This document shows, one piece after another, positions 8,172 through 16,371 of a stretch of DNA of 35,431 bases. Position numbers and translations under genes: made by a program. The notes below the pieces were generated by a model. The model was not told the DNA's origin. It did not search any database and was given only the letters and a program-made list of their open reading frames with translations. Source of the stretch: Alphaproteobacteria bacterium 65-37. Lineage in GTDB: Bacteria; Pseudomonadota; Alphaproteobacteria; Reyranellales; Reyranellaceae. Within the stretch, counting starts at the first letter, position 1, and every line of letters starts with the position of its first letter. The DNA is taken from contig MKRV01000319.1 in assembly GCA_001897995.1 (NCBI GenBank), positions 1 through 35,431 of the forward strand, written 5' to 3'.

Positions 8172-9020
8172 CTACGAGGCCCTCGGCTGCAGCAGAGGCA
8201 GCTGCACGGCCTCGAGCAGCGCCCTCGCCTCGTCGAGCGCGTCGGTCATCGGTGAGGAGATCAATCCGGCGGCCAGCGCCTGGCTCGGCCCATAGGGCGC
8301 CCCGTTGAACTGCACCGAACCGCCGCCGGCTTCGCGCATCATCAGCGCGCCGGCAGCGTGGTCCCAGGGCTTGGTCATGCGATAGAGATTGAAATCGGCG
8401 CGGCCGGCCAGGAGCTCGATGTACTCCAGCCCGGCGCAGCTCAGCGTGGAGAGCCGGCCCAGCCGGGCACGCTGTTGGGGCGCAAGCTGGCGCTCGAATT
8501 CCTTGATGATCCGGTAGCCGACATAACCGATCAGCGGCCGGTCCTGTGCCTTCCCTGGCGCCCTTCCCTTTGCGATCCTGCCGTCGAGTGCCGCGCCCTC
8601 CCCGCGATGGGCCTCGGCCAGGTGGCCGCGCGGCACGTCGAGGATCCAGCCGGCCACCGGCACGGTATCGCGCACCAGGCAGACGATGATGGCAAAACGG
8701 TCGCGACCGGCGGCAAAGTTCGCCGTGCCGTCGAGCGGGTCGACGATCCAGCAGGCCTCGTCCGGACGGGCAATCAGATCGAGCAGGCCAGGATCCTTCT
8801 CGACCGCCTCCTCGCCCACGACCGGCACGCCGGGCAGGATCTTCGCCAGGCCGACGGCCAGGCGGCGCTCCGCCGCCTCGTCGGCGACGGTCACGACGTC
8901 GCCCGGCCGCTTCTGTCGGACATCGCCTTCGGCGAGATTGCCGAACCGCGGCAGCAGCTCTGCTGCCGCTGTTTCACGAATAAGTTCGGCGACTCGATCC
9001 GAATCGCCGTCCGTCAGCAT
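8172..9020 (-). CDS. Inositol monophosphatase family protein
   Basis: This is a lithium-sensitive, Mg-dependent sugar/inositol phosphatase fold. The signature motifs are in order: GEEA at residues 69-72, WIVDPLDGTANF at 91-102 and the C-terminal KPWDHAAG, giving the full set of metal-binding residues. The 282 aa length is normal. Members act on inositol-1-phosphate, 3'(2')-phosphoadenosine phosphate (CysQ), fructose-1,6-bisphosphate or histidinol phosphate, and sequence alone does not settle which applies here. The start lies 4 nt after the groES stop, so the two are probably co-transcribed from the groES promoter. Confidence 0.88.
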   Translation of the reverse strand: MLTDGDSDRVAELIRETAAAELLPRFGNLAEGDVRQKRPGDVVTVADEAAERRLAVGLAKILPGVPVVGEEAVEKDPGLLDLIARPDEACWIVDPLDGTANFAAGRDRFAIIVCLVRDTVPVAGWILDVPRGHLAEAHRGEGAALDGRIAKGRAPGKAQDRPLIGYVGYRIIKEFERQLAPQQRARLGRLSTLSCAGLEYIELLAGRADFNLYRMTKPWDHAAGALMMREAGGGSVQFNGAPYGPSQALAAGLISSPMTDALDEARALLEAVQLPLLQPRAS

Positions 9021-9024
9021 CGGT

Positions 9025-9312
9025 TCAGCCGACGACGCCGAACAGATCCTCTTCCTTCAGGATCACGTGATCCTCGCCGCCGAGCTTCACCTCGGTGCCG
9101 GACCACTTGCCGTACAGGACCGTGTCGCCGACCTTGACGTCGAGCGTCTGCAGGCGGCCGTCTTCCAGGCGCCGGCCTTTGCCGACGGCGACGACCTTAC
9201 CCTGCATGGGCTTTTCCTGGGCGGTATCGGGAATGATCAGGCCCCCCTTGGTACGGGTCTCGGCGGCGACCGGCTTCAACAGCAGTCGATCGTGCAAGGG
9301 CTTGAATTTCAT
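9025..9312 (-). CDS. groES: Co-chaperonin GroES (no groEL adjacent)
   Basis: The 95 aa product is a complete GroES/Cpn10: the N-terminal [13 protein letters not shown] strand, a mobile loop [17 protein letters not shown] that docks on GroEL, the roof-loop region and the C-terminal [21 protein letters not shown]. In canonical operons groEL follows immediately; here the next gene, 4 nt downstream, is an inositol-phosphatase family member. The open frame extends upstream to 9384, but ATG 9312 matches the family N-terminus and has a GAAGGAA ribosome-binding site. A TTGACA/TATAAG promoter lies 40-70 bp upstream. No CIRCE (TTAGCACTC-N9-GAGTGCTAA) element was seen. This may be a second, stand-alone groES copy. 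Confidence 0.95.
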   Translation of the reverse strand: MKFKPLHDRLLLKPVAAETRTKGGLIIPDTAQEKPMQGKVVAVGKGRRLEDGRLQTLDVKVGDTVLYGKWSGTEVKLGGEDHVILKEEDLFGVVG

Positions 9313-9354
9313 GGAATTTCCTTCGCCTCTGAAACGCTTCTGGGCTTCGCGCCG

Positions 9355-9384
9355 CTTATAGGGAGGCCGCCCGCGCGGTGTCAA
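9355..9384 (-). promoter_or_regulatory. Predicted promoter of groES
   Basis: On the minus strand TTGACA (9379-9384) and TATAAG (9355-9360) are separated by 18 bp, placing a start site near 9348 and a leader of about 36 nt before the groES ATG. The -10 reads CCCTATAAG, so recognition by the heat-shock sigma factor RpoH is also possible. The prediction is sequence-only. Confidence 0.6.
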
Positions 9385-9417
9385 CGCAGGTGTCGGCCAG
9401 CATGGATGCCAGGGACG

Positions 9418-10773
9418 TCAGCCGGCCTGCCGTCGCTCGAACTGCGCCGCCGCCGCCTCGTCCAGCGCCACCGTCAGCCAGGCCGTCTCGCCCTCGTCGC
9501 GTCGGCTGCGCACCTCGCCATGGCGATAGAGCCAGGCGATGGTCGCCCCGTCGGATAGCGGCACGGAAACCTCACGCGCCTCGCCGGCATGGCTGAGGAA
9601 GGCGCCGATCGCTTCCAGGAGCTGGTCCACTCCCTCCCCGGTCAGCGCCGAGACGGGATACTGTCGAGCCCGCTCCGCCCCGGTCGCGGCCCTGTTCTCC
9701 AGGAGACTGCGCTGTTCCGGCGGCAGGGCGTCGATCTTGTTCAACGCCTCGATCAGCGGCCGGCCGGCCGCCTCGTCGAAGGCGCCGAGATCGCGCAGAA
9801 CCTGCTCGACGTCGGCGCGCTGCTGCTCGGTGTCGGGATGGGCGATGTCGCGCACATGCACGATCAAGTCGGCCTCGATCACCTCTTCGAGGGTGGCGCG
9901 AAAGGCGGCGACCAGATGCGTCGGCAGGTCGGAAACGAAGCCGACCGTGTCGGAGATCACGCAGTCCTTGCCGTTCGGCAGCTTGATCGAGCGCATCGTC
10001 GGATCGAGCGTGGCGAACAGCAGGTCCTTGGCCATGACGGCGGCGCCCGACAGCCGGTTGAACAAGGTCGACTTGCCGGCGTTGGTGTAGCCCACGAGCG
10101 CGACAGTCGGCAGACGGGCTTTCTTGCGCCCGGCGCGGTTGACGGCGCGCGTCTTGCGCACGCCCTCGAGGTCACGCTTGATCCGCACAATGCGCTCGCC
10201 GATCAGGCGGCGGTCGATCTCGATCTGCGATTCGCCGGGACCGCCCAGGAAGCCGAAGCCGCCGCGTTGGCGTTCGAGATGGGTCCACGACCGCACCAGG
10301 CGGCCACGCTGGTAGTCCAGCGCCGCCAGTTCCACCTGCAGGCGGCCTTCATGCGTGCGGGCGCGCGCGCCGAAGATCTCGAGGATCAGACCGGTCCGGT
10401 CGATCACCTTGGCCTGCCAGGCCTTTTCGAGATTGCGCTGCTGCACCGGGGTCAGCCGGTCGTCGACGACCACCAGGCCAATGCCGTGTTCCTCGACAGC
10501 CGCCTTGATGCGCTCGACCACGCCCTTGCCGAGCAAGGTTGCGGGCGTGACACGACGCAACGGCACGCTTTGGGCGAGCCGCACATCGAGTTCGATCGCT
10601 CGCGCGAGCCCGACCGCTTCCTCGAGCTTGCCCTCGCTGTCACGCGCCTCCGAACCGTTTCTCGGTCCAGCCACATAAGGGCTGAGCACCGCGGCTATCG
10701 TCGCCGGACGCGCCGTCTCAGTCGGCTGCCGGGAGCGCTTGTGCTGGTCTTTCTGCTCGAGGTCGTCGATCAA
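9418..10773 (-). CDS. hflX: GTPase HflX
   Basis: HflX is a ribosome-associated GTPase that splits stalled or stressed 70S ribosomes. The N-terminal HflX domain (LARAIELDV..., LGKGVVERI, VVVDDRLTPVQQRNLEKAW) is followed by the signature GGFGFLGGPGESQIEIDRR and a TRAFAC GTPase domain with P-loop GYTNAGKST (K234 from the TTG start), DTVGF as G3 and NKID as G4. With TTG 10773 as start the product is 451 aa and begins 1 nt after the hfq stop; ATGs at 10848 and 10860 are in frame but would lie inside hfq. The hfq-hflX order is the classic proteobacterial arrangement. The start choice is the main uncertainty. Confidence 0.92.
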   Translation of the reverse strand: MIDDLEQKDQHKRSRQPTETARPATIAAVLSPYVAGPRNGSEARDSEGKLEEAVGLARAIELDVRLAQSVPLRRVTPATLLGKGVVERIKAAVEEHGIGLVVVDDRLTPVQQRNLEKAWQAKVIDRTGLILEIFGARARTHEGRLQVELAALDYQRGRLVRSWTHLERQRGGFGFLGGPGESQIEIDRRLIGERIVRIKRDLEGVRKTRAVNRAGRKKARLPTVALVGYTNAGKSTLFNRLSGAAVMAKDLLFATLDPTMRSIKLPNGKDCVISDTVGFVSDLPTHLVAAFRATLEEVIEADLIVHVRDIAHPDTEQQRADVEQVLRDLGAFDEAAGRPLIEALNKIDALPPEQRSLLENRAATGAERARQYPVSALTGEGVDQLLEAIGAFLSHAGEAREVSVPLSDGATIAWLYRHGEVRSRRDEGETAWLTVALDEAAAAQFERRQAG

Positions 10774-10774
10774 G

Positions 10775-11023
10775 TCAGCCTGCTGCGTCGGCTTTGTCCC
10801 CGTCGAACAGCTGCACCGGGGTGACCGGCATGATGGTCGAAATCGCATGCTTGTAGACAAGCTGCGAATGTCCGTCGCGGCGCAGCAGCACCGAGAAATT
10901 GTCGAACCACGTGACGATGCCCTGCAGCTTCACGCCGTTCACCAGGAAGATCGTGACCGGGGTCTTGTTCTTCCGCAGATGGTTCAGGAAGACGTCCTGA
11001 ACATTCTGTGCCTTTTCGCTCAT
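10775..11023 (-). CDS. hfq: RNA chaperone Hfq
   Basis: Hfq is a hexameric Sm-like protein that pairs small RNAs with mRNAs. The 82 aa sequence contains the Sm1 motif ([22 protein letters not shown]) and the Sm2 motif with YKHAIST, plus the N-terminal [15 protein letters not shown] helix that lines the RNA-binding proximal face. It has a short acidic C-terminal tail ([11 protein letters not shown]), as usual in alphaproteobacteria. It lies between the nitrogen-regulation genes upstream and hflX downstream. A putative promoter sits within the 3' end of the upstream HAD gene, giving a leader of about 80 nt with a hairpin. Confidence 0.97.
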   Translation of the reverse strand: MSEKAQNVQDVFLNHLRKNKTPVTIFLVNGVKLQGIVTWFDNFSVLLRRDGHSQLVYKHAISTIMPVTPVQLFDGDKADAAG

Positions 11024-11077
11024 GTTCTTGGCCTCTTGCTGGGCAATCCGGCTGCCGATGGGCGCCCGGTTCAGAAA

Positions 11078-11101
11078 GGTACGGGGTCTCTCCCCGCTAC
11101 C
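11078..11101 (-). promoter_or_regulatory. Hairpin in the hfq leader
   Basis: The minus strand carries GGTAGCGGGG-AGAGA-CCCCGTACC, a 9-bp stem with one bulged G and a 5-nt loop, about 55 nt upstream of the hfq ATG. There is no following U-run, so it is unlikely to be an intrinsic terminator. Its position in the predicted leader could allow post-transcriptional control of hfq; that role is inference. Confidence 0.4.
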
Positions 11102-11112
11102 GAGTTACGACA

Positions 11113-11140
11113 AATATAGGAGACGCCTCGCTCAAAGCAA
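11113..11140 (-). promoter_or_regulatory. Predicted promoter of hfq
   Basis: On the minus strand TTGCTT (11135-11140) and TATATT (11113-11118) are separated by 16 bp. The start site would be near 11106, about 80 nt before the hfq ATG. The -35 overlaps the last codons of the HAD gene, so hfq would have its own promoter in addition to any read-through from the genes upstream. Confidence 0.5.
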
Positions 11141-11788
11141 TGCCACCAACTCATGACAATTACGCGCGCGCAGGCGCGGTGGATACTCCATCAGCGCCTC
11201 CGACAATTGTTCCGCACCACCAACCAGCACCGGCAAACAGCCCGCCGCATGGGCGCATTTGAGATCGGCGAGCGTGTCACCCACCATCCAGACACCATCG
11301 TCCGGGGCAATTCCCGTGCCGTCCAGCGCCATGAAGATGGGGTCGGGCGCCGGTTTGTCGCGGGGCGCGTCCTTGGCTCCGACCGCCCGAGTTATCCACT
11401 TCTGCCACCCGAGATGGGTCAGTTCGGCCCGCAGGTTGTCGCCCACCTTGTTGCTGACAACCGCGACGTAGCATCCGAGGCTCTGGCAGTGCGCCAGCAA
11501 CGCCTCCGCACCCGGCAAAGACTGCAGGCGTTCCAGATGGATCCGATAGAAGGTTTCGTAAAAGACCTTTTCGGCTTCGCCGGCGCGCTCGCCGAACAGG
11601 CTGGGAAAAAGGTCACGCAGCGAGCCGTGCGCAAAGTCCTGCACTTCCTGTGCGGTCCAGGGCTTTCGGCCAAGCGCCACGAAGGTGTCGCGGTAGCACT
11701 CGACGATCGTCGGCCACGTGTTGACCAGCGTGTTGTCCCAGTCGAACAGAATGGCGCGTGGTGCCTTGAGGCCCTCGGCCAGCGTCAC
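11132..11788 (-). CDS. HAD-superfamily phosphatase (phosphoglycolate phosphatase-like)
   Basis: The haloacid dehalogenase fold is clear: motif I LFDWDNTLVNT near the N-terminus (nucleophile Asp in DWDNT), a helical cap domain, motif II VVSNK, motif III Lys in KPAPDPIF and motif IV MVGDTLADLKCA. The 218 aa length fits the Gph/PGP-like subgroup, but the substrate cannot be inferred. The gene overlaps the aminotransferase stop by 4 nt (11785-11788), so the two are translationally coupled. A link to D-amino-acid or nitrogen metabolism would be inference from position only. Confidence 0.88.
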   Translation of the reverse strand: MTLAEGLKAPRAILFDWDNTLVNTWPTIVECYRDTFVALGRKPWTAQEVQDFAHGSLRDLFPSLFGERAGEAEKVFYETFYRIHLERLQSLPGAEALLAHCQSLGCYVAVVSNKVGDNLRAELTHLGWQKWITRAVGAKDAPRDKPAPDPIFMALDGTGIAPDDGVWMVGDTLADLKCAHAAGCLPVLVGGAEQLSEALMEYPPRLRARNCHELVALL

Positions 11789-12648
11789 GTGACGGCTTCC
11801 CCCTCGTCGGAAAAGCGTACGTATTCTTCGCGCAGCCGGCGGGCCGTGGCGCCCACCTTTCCGTCGCCCACCGGATCGCCGTCGATCTTCACAACCGGTG
11901 TCACGAAGGACGTGGCACTGGTGATGAAAGCTTCCTTGGCCTCTTTCGCCTCGGCCAGGGTGAAGGGCCGTTCGACGAGCTTCAGCTGGAGCGAATTGCA
12001 GATCGACTTCAGCGTGTGCCGGGTGATGCCGGCCAGGATACCGTTGTCGGTCTGACGGGTGACCAGCTCCCCTTCTCCCGTCACGATCCAGGCATTGGTC
12101 GAAGCACCTTCGGTGACGCAGCCCTTGGCATCGACCAGCCAGGCTTCATAGGCGCCGCTCTCGCGCGCCGCCTGTTTGGCGAGCACGTTGGGCAGGAGTG
12201 CCACGGTCTTGATGTCGCAACGGCCCCAGCGGATGTCCGGCTGGCTCTTCACCGCGACGCCCGGGCCGGGGTCGGCGACGATATGCTTGGTGGTCTTGGT
12301 CGTCAGCACCAGGGACGGTTTCACCGGGGCTGTCGGAAAGGCGTGATCGCGCCGCGCGACGCCACGCGTGACCTGCATGTAGACCAGGCCGTCACGCAGC
12401 CGATTGCGACGCATCAGCTCGCGGATGATAAAGCCCAGCGTGTTGCGCGACACCGGCCAGCCGATCCGCAGCTCGCGCAGCGAGCGGTCGAGCCGGTCGA
12501 TATGTGGCGTCTCGTCGACCAGCTTGCCGGCGCGCACGCCGACGACCTCGTAGACGCCGTCGGCCAGCTGATAGCCGCGATCCTCGATATGGACGCTCGC
12601 CTCGCGATGATCGACGTAGCGGCCGTTGACATAGGCGTAACGCGCCAT
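11785..12648 (-). CDS. dat: D-amino-acid aminotransferase (PLP class IV)
   Basis: Class IV aminotransferases include D-alanine/D-amino-acid transaminase, branched-chain transaminase and aminodeoxychorismate lyase. This 287 aa protein has the N-terminal YVNGRYVDHREASVHIEDRGYQLADGVYE block, with the ED-RG signature common to D-amino-acid transaminases, the PLP lysine in the RCDIKTVALLPN segment, and the cofactor-phosphate region with EGASTNAW and GITR. RCDIKT is the pattern normally seen in Dat rather than IlvE. It would supply D-Glu or D-Ala for cell-wall synthesis. The gene sits directly downstream of ntrX, 20 nt after its stop, and overlaps the HAD gene by 4 nt. Confidence 0.88.
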   Translation of the reverse strand: MARYAYVNGRYVDHREASVHIEDRGYQLADGVYEVVGVRAGKLVDETPHIDRLDRSLRELRIGWPVSRNTLGFIIRELMRRNRLRDGLVYMQVTRGVARRDHAFPTAPVKPSLVLTTKTTKHIVADPGPGVAVKSQPDIRWGRCDIKTVALLPNVLAKQAARESGAYEAWLVDAKGCVTEGASTNAWIVTGEGELVTRQTDNGILAGITRHTLKSICNSLQLKLVERPFTLAEAKEAKEAFITSATSFVTPVVKIDGDPVGDGKVGATARRLREEYVRFSDEGEAVT

Positions 12649-12668
12649 GACTCCCTCTCCCCCAAGCC

Positions 12669-14081
12669 TCAGTTGGCCGCTTCGCCACCGTTGCGATCTT
12701 CGGGCGAACTGCCGTGCAGGCCGAGCGACTTCAGCTTGCGATGCAGCGCCGAACGCTCCATGCCGACGAAAGTCGCCGTCCGCGAAATATTGCCGCCAAA
12801 ACGCGTCACCTGAGCCAGCAGATACTCGCGCTCGAAGACTTCACGCGCGTCGCGCAGCGGCAGCTGCATGATCTCGCCGCCCTTCTCCCAGCGCAGCACC
12901 GACGGCGCATCCTCGCTGACGTCGTTGGGCAGCATGTCGGCGCGGATCGGCGCGCCGCCGGCCGGCGCCAGGATGAGCAGCCGTTCGACGACATTGCGCA
13001 GTTGCCGCACGTTGCCCGGCCAGTCGTGGCCCTGCAGGGCGGCCAGCGTATCCTCGCCGATGGTGCGGGGCGGCAGGCCGGTCGCATCGGCGACGCGCTT
13101 CAGGAGATCGATGGCGATTTCGGGAATGTCCTCGCGGCGCTCGCTGAGCGGCGGAACGGGTAACGCCACGACGTTCAGGCGGTGGAAAAGTTCTTCGCGG
13201 AAAGTGCCCGCCGCGATTTCGTCCTGCAGGGAGCGCGCCGTCGCCGCCAGGACGCGGACATCGACTTCGACCTTGGTCTTGCCGCCATCGCGGGCAAAGG
13301 ACTGCTCCTGCAGCACACGGGCCAGCCGCCCCTGCAGGGCGAGCGGCATGTCGGCGACCTCCTTCAGGAGAAGCGTGCCGCTATGGGCCATCTCGAAGGC
13401 ACCCGATACCCGGAGCGCATCGCCTTCGACCTCGCCGTCGGTGCCGAACAGCTCGATCTCCAGCCGTTCCGACGGAAGGGTCGAGCAGTTCACCACCACG
13501 AACGGGCCTTCGGCTCGCTTGGATGTCTGATGGATCAGCCGGGCGACCGTCTCCTTGCCGGCGCCCGACGCCCCGGTGATCAGCACGCGGCTGCCGGTCG
13601 GCGCCACCTTCTCGATCTGGTTGCGCACATTGGCGGCATCGCTGGAGGAGCCGACGAACGTGACCTCGCCGCCGGCACGCCGGCGCAAGGTGGCATTCTC
13701 GCGGCGCAGCCGGTCGGCCTCGACCGCCCGGTCGACCACCAGCAGGAGCCGGTCGGCCTTGAACGGCTTCTCGACGAAATCGTAGGCGCCGGTCTTGATG
13801 GCCGAGACGGCGGTGTCGATCGTGCCATGGCCGCTGATCATCACCACCGGCACCGGCGGATCTTCGCGCCGGATGACCTCGAGAAGCTGCAGGCCGTCGA
13901 GCTCGCTGCCCTGCAGCCAGACATCGAGGATCACCAGCGCCGGCCGGCGCTGACGCACCGCGTCGATCGCTTCCGTGCTGTTGTGGGCGCGGCGGGCGGT
14001 ATGGCCTTCGTCTTCAAGGATGCCCGCGATCAGCGTGCAGATGTCGCGTTCGTCGTCGACGATCAGAATATCGTGGCCCAT
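12669..14081 (-). CDS. ntrX: Response regulator NtrX with a degenerate AAA+ domain
   Basis: NtrX is the partner of the membrane kinase NtrY in nitrogen and redox control. The receiver domain (1-120) has the acidic pair DD(E) at 9-11, phospho-acceptor D53 and K105 in EKPFKAD. The AAA+ domain (about 140-370) keeps Walker A GASGAGKE (170-177) and arginine-finger-type sequences, but Walker B reads GTLLLKEVADMP, with lysine 240 where aspartate is expected, and the sigma54-contacting GAFTGA loop is absent between ELFG (210-213) and GTLLL. The C-terminal FIS helix-turn-helix (ISRTATFVGMERSALHRKL) is intact. DNA binding and phosphorylation therefore look preserved, while sigma54 activation looks lost. 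The length, 470 aa, is normal. It follows ntrY by 48 nt. Confidence 0.94.
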   Translation of the reverse strand: MGHDILIVDDERDICTLIAGILEDEGHTARRAHNSTEAIDAVRQRRPALVILDVWLQGSELDGLQLLEVIRREDPPVPVVMISGHGTIDTAVSAIKTGAYDFVEKPFKADRLLLVVDRAVEADRLRRENATLRRRAGGEVTFVGSSSDAANVRNQIEKVAPTGSRVLITGASGAGKETVARLIHQTSKRAEGPFVVVNCSTLPSERLEIELFGTDGEVEGDALRVSGAFEMAHSGTLLLKEVADMPLALQGRLARVLQEQSFARDGGKTKVEVDVRVLAATARSLQDEIAAGTFREELFHRLNVVALPVPPLSERREDIPEIAIDLLKRVADATGLPPRTIGEDTLAALQGHDWPGNVRQLRNVVERLLILAPAGGAPIRADMLPNDVSEDAPSVLRWEKGGEIMQLPLRDAREVFEREYLLAQVTRFGGNISRTATFVGMERSALHRKLKSLGLHGSSPEDRNGGEAAN

Positions 14082-14129
14082 GTCACTTCACGCCCGTATT
14101 CGCGAAACGGGTCTTTGTTGTTCTGCTCT

Positions 14130-16370
14130 TCATTGAGCGGCTGTCGCATGCGGTCGAGCCGACGCGATTTCCTTTGCGTCACGCCGGAATACCAGACTGA
14201 TGCGCGCGCCGCCACCCTCGCGATCCTCGAGGGCCAGCGAGCCGCCATGGTCCTCCATGATCTTCTTGACGATCGCGAGCCCGAGGCCGGTGCCCTTGCT
14301 GCGCGTCGTCATATAGGGCTCGGTGAGACGCTCGCGTCCCTCCTTCGGCAGGCCCTTGCCGTTGTCCTCGACGACGATGGCGACAGTCGCGCCGTCGTCC
14401 TTGAGCGACAGCGAGATCTCGCCGGGCGGCAGTTGCCGCCCCGGTGCAGCTTCCCTGCCCTCGATGGCCTCCGCCGAATTCTTCAGGATGTTGGTCAGCA
14501 CCTGCGCGACCTGCCGCCGGTCGCAGATCAGCGGCACCGGTCCCTCCGGCAGACGTGAGATATAGCGGACGGTCGGGTTACCGTTGCGTTGCAGGAACAA
14601 TGCCTGCTGGCAGAGCTCCTTCGCATCCTCCGGCTGGACGGTCGGCCGGGGCATGCGCGCGAACGACGAGAACTCGTCCACCATGCGCCCGATATCGCCG
14701 ACCTGCCGGATGATCGTGTCGGTGCAGATCGAGAAGGTTTCGGGATCGTCCTTGATCTGCTTCAGGTAGCGCCGCTTCAGGCGTTCGGCCGAGAGCTGGA
14801 TGGGGGTGAGCGGATTCTTGATCTCGTGGGCGATCCGGCGCGCGACATCGCCCCAGGCCGCCATGCGCTGCGCCGACATGAGGTCCGTCACATCGTCGAA
14901 GGTCACCACGAAGCCCGCCCCTGTGGCGGCGCTGATGCGCACCAGCAGGATCTGGCGGGCGCCGCGCTGCAGGATCTCGACCTGGCCCTGCGTCATGCGT
15001 TCCGGCCGTTCGGCCGCCAGGGCGACCAGCGGCGTCAGTTCCGGCATGACGGCCGTGAGTGGCCGGCCCAGCACGCCGTCCTCGGGAAGTCCCAGCAGAT
15101 CGAGCGCCGAGCGGTTGCTGCGCACGATGCCCCCCTCGCCGTCGACGCTCAGCACGCCGGCCGAAACGCCGGCCAGCACGGCATCGGTCAGGCGCCGGCG
15201 TGTATCCAGCTCGGTGTTGGCATGCACCAGCTCGCCGCGCTGGGTCTCGATCTGGCTGGCCATGCGGTTGAAGGAGCGCGCCAACTGCCCGAATTCGTCG
15301 TTGGGCGGCCCCTCCTCGACACGGACACTGAGGTCGCCGCCGCGCACGCGCTCGGCCGCGGCCATCAGACCGCCGATCGGCTCGGTGAGCCGGCTCGCGA
15401 ACAGGATGGCGAGCCAGACGGCGGCCAGCAGCATCAGGAAGGCGATGGTGCCGCAGACCAGGAAGATGATGAGCTGGCCGCGCCGCAGTGCCTCTTCGAT
15501 CTGCGAATAGAAGCTGCCGGCGATCTCGATATTCTTGATGTAGTCGACGACCCGCAGGTCGACGGCATGCCCCGTGGCGAGGAACAGCGGCTCGCCGACA
15601 AAAAGCTGCATGACGAAGTAAGCGCCGTTCGGCGATTCGAACTGCACCGGAATCTGCTGATTGACGGCCTGCCAGAGGAATTTGGCCGGCGGCACCGGAT
15701 TGGCCATGCCTTTGGCATCCGGCGCCACGGCATTGGCGACCACGCCCTTGTCGGCGTCGACCACCGTCGCCTCGATGATCGGCCGGCCGTCGATCAGCCC
15801 CTGCAGCATGACCTTGGTTGCCGCGCCGTCACGCAGCGCCTCGATGCCCATGGCCTGCAACGGCCCGGAGATAGCGGCAATATCGTTCTGGATTTCCTGC
15901 TCGCGGGCACGGCGCACGGGCTCACCGATCGTCCGCGCCGCCTCGTAGGAAGCCTGTGCCGGCTTCACCACGAAATCGGTGAGGCTGATGACCAGCATCG
16001 ACAGGATGACGGTCATGATCAGCGTCGGCGTGATGGTGAATACGCTGCACACCAGCACGAGCCGCATGTGTAGGCGCGAACCCGCCGCGCCTCGTCTTCG
16101 GTCGAGCCAAAGCTGGGTCAGGCGCACCGCCAGCACGGAAACCAGCAGGACGGCAATGAGGAGATCGGCCACCAGAAGGCCGGTCATCCAGCCGCGCGTC
16201 GAAAAGGCTTTTGGCGCCAGCCCGGCAAGCCAGGCGTAGGTCGTGACGCCGGCCGCCATCGCCAGCGCGGCCAACGACGCCGCGGCCGCGCGACCGGAAA
16301 GCCCGCGAAGCACCGCGTTCATCATATCGCTCAAGCGCGAACGTGGGCCGCTCGGCGCTGTTGCCACCAA
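14130..16370 (-). CDS. ntrY: Membrane sensor histidine kinase NtrY
   Basis: NtrY autophosphorylates and signals to NtrX. The 746 aa protein has N-terminal transmembrane segments near residues 30-55, 65-86 and 108-135, a periplasmic sensor region, a further transmembrane segment near 300, a HAMP linker (RLTEPIGGLMAAAERVRGGD), a PAS domain (around 395-490), and a kinase core with H515 in AHEIKNPLTP, N-box NILKNSAEAIEG, G1 EDNGKGLP and G2 SKGTGLGLAIVKKI. TTG 16370 begins 1 nt after the ntrC stop; GTG 16367 and ATG 16325 are alternative starts, so the N-terminus is uncertain by up to 15 residues. Domain order matches alphaproteobacterial NtrY. Confidence 0.94.
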   Translation of the reverse strand: MVATAPSGPRSRLSDMMNAVLRGLSGRAAAASLAALAMAAGVTTYAWLAGLAPKAFSTRGWMTGLLVADLLIAVLLVSVLAVRLTQLWLDRRRGAAGSRLHMRLVLVCSVFTITPTLIMTVILSMLVISLTDFVVKPAQASYEAARTIGEPVRRAREQEIQNDIAAISGPLQAMGIEALRDGAATKVMLQGLIDGRPIIEATVVDADKGVVANAVAPDAKGMANPVPPAKFLWQAVNQQIPVQFESPNGAYFVMQLFVGEPLFLATGHAVDLRVVDYIKNIEIAGSFYSQIEEALRRGQLIIFLVCGTIAFLMLLAAVWLAILFASRLTEPIGGLMAAAERVRGGDLSVRVEEGPPNDEFGQLARSFNRMASQIETQRGELVHANTELDTRRRLTDAVLAGVSAGVLSVDGEGGIVRSNRSALDLLGLPEDGVLGRPLTAVMPELTPLVALAAERPERMTQGQVEILQRGARQILLVRISAATGAGFVVTFDDVTDLMSAQRMAAWGDVARRIAHEIKNPLTPIQLSAERLKRRYLKQIKDDPETFSICTDTIIRQVGDIGRMVDEFSSFARMPRPTVQPEDAKELCQQALFLQRNGNPTVRYISRLPEGPVPLICDRRQVAQVLTNILKNSAEAIEGREAAPGRQLPPGEISLSLKDDGATVAIVVEDNGKGLPKEGRERLTEPYMTTRSKGTGLGLAIVKKIMEDHGGSLALEDREGGGARISLVFRRDAKEIASARPHATAAQ

Positions 16371-16371
16371 A

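Noticed and set aside
9313..9417. Possible CIRCE heat-shock operator upstream of groES
   Set aside because: I looked for TTAGCACTC-N9-GAGTGCTAA; nothing close to it is present.
14589..16073. Long plus-strand open frame inside ntrY
   Set aside because: It is fully antisense to a kinase with all its motifs and lacks any recognisable domain.
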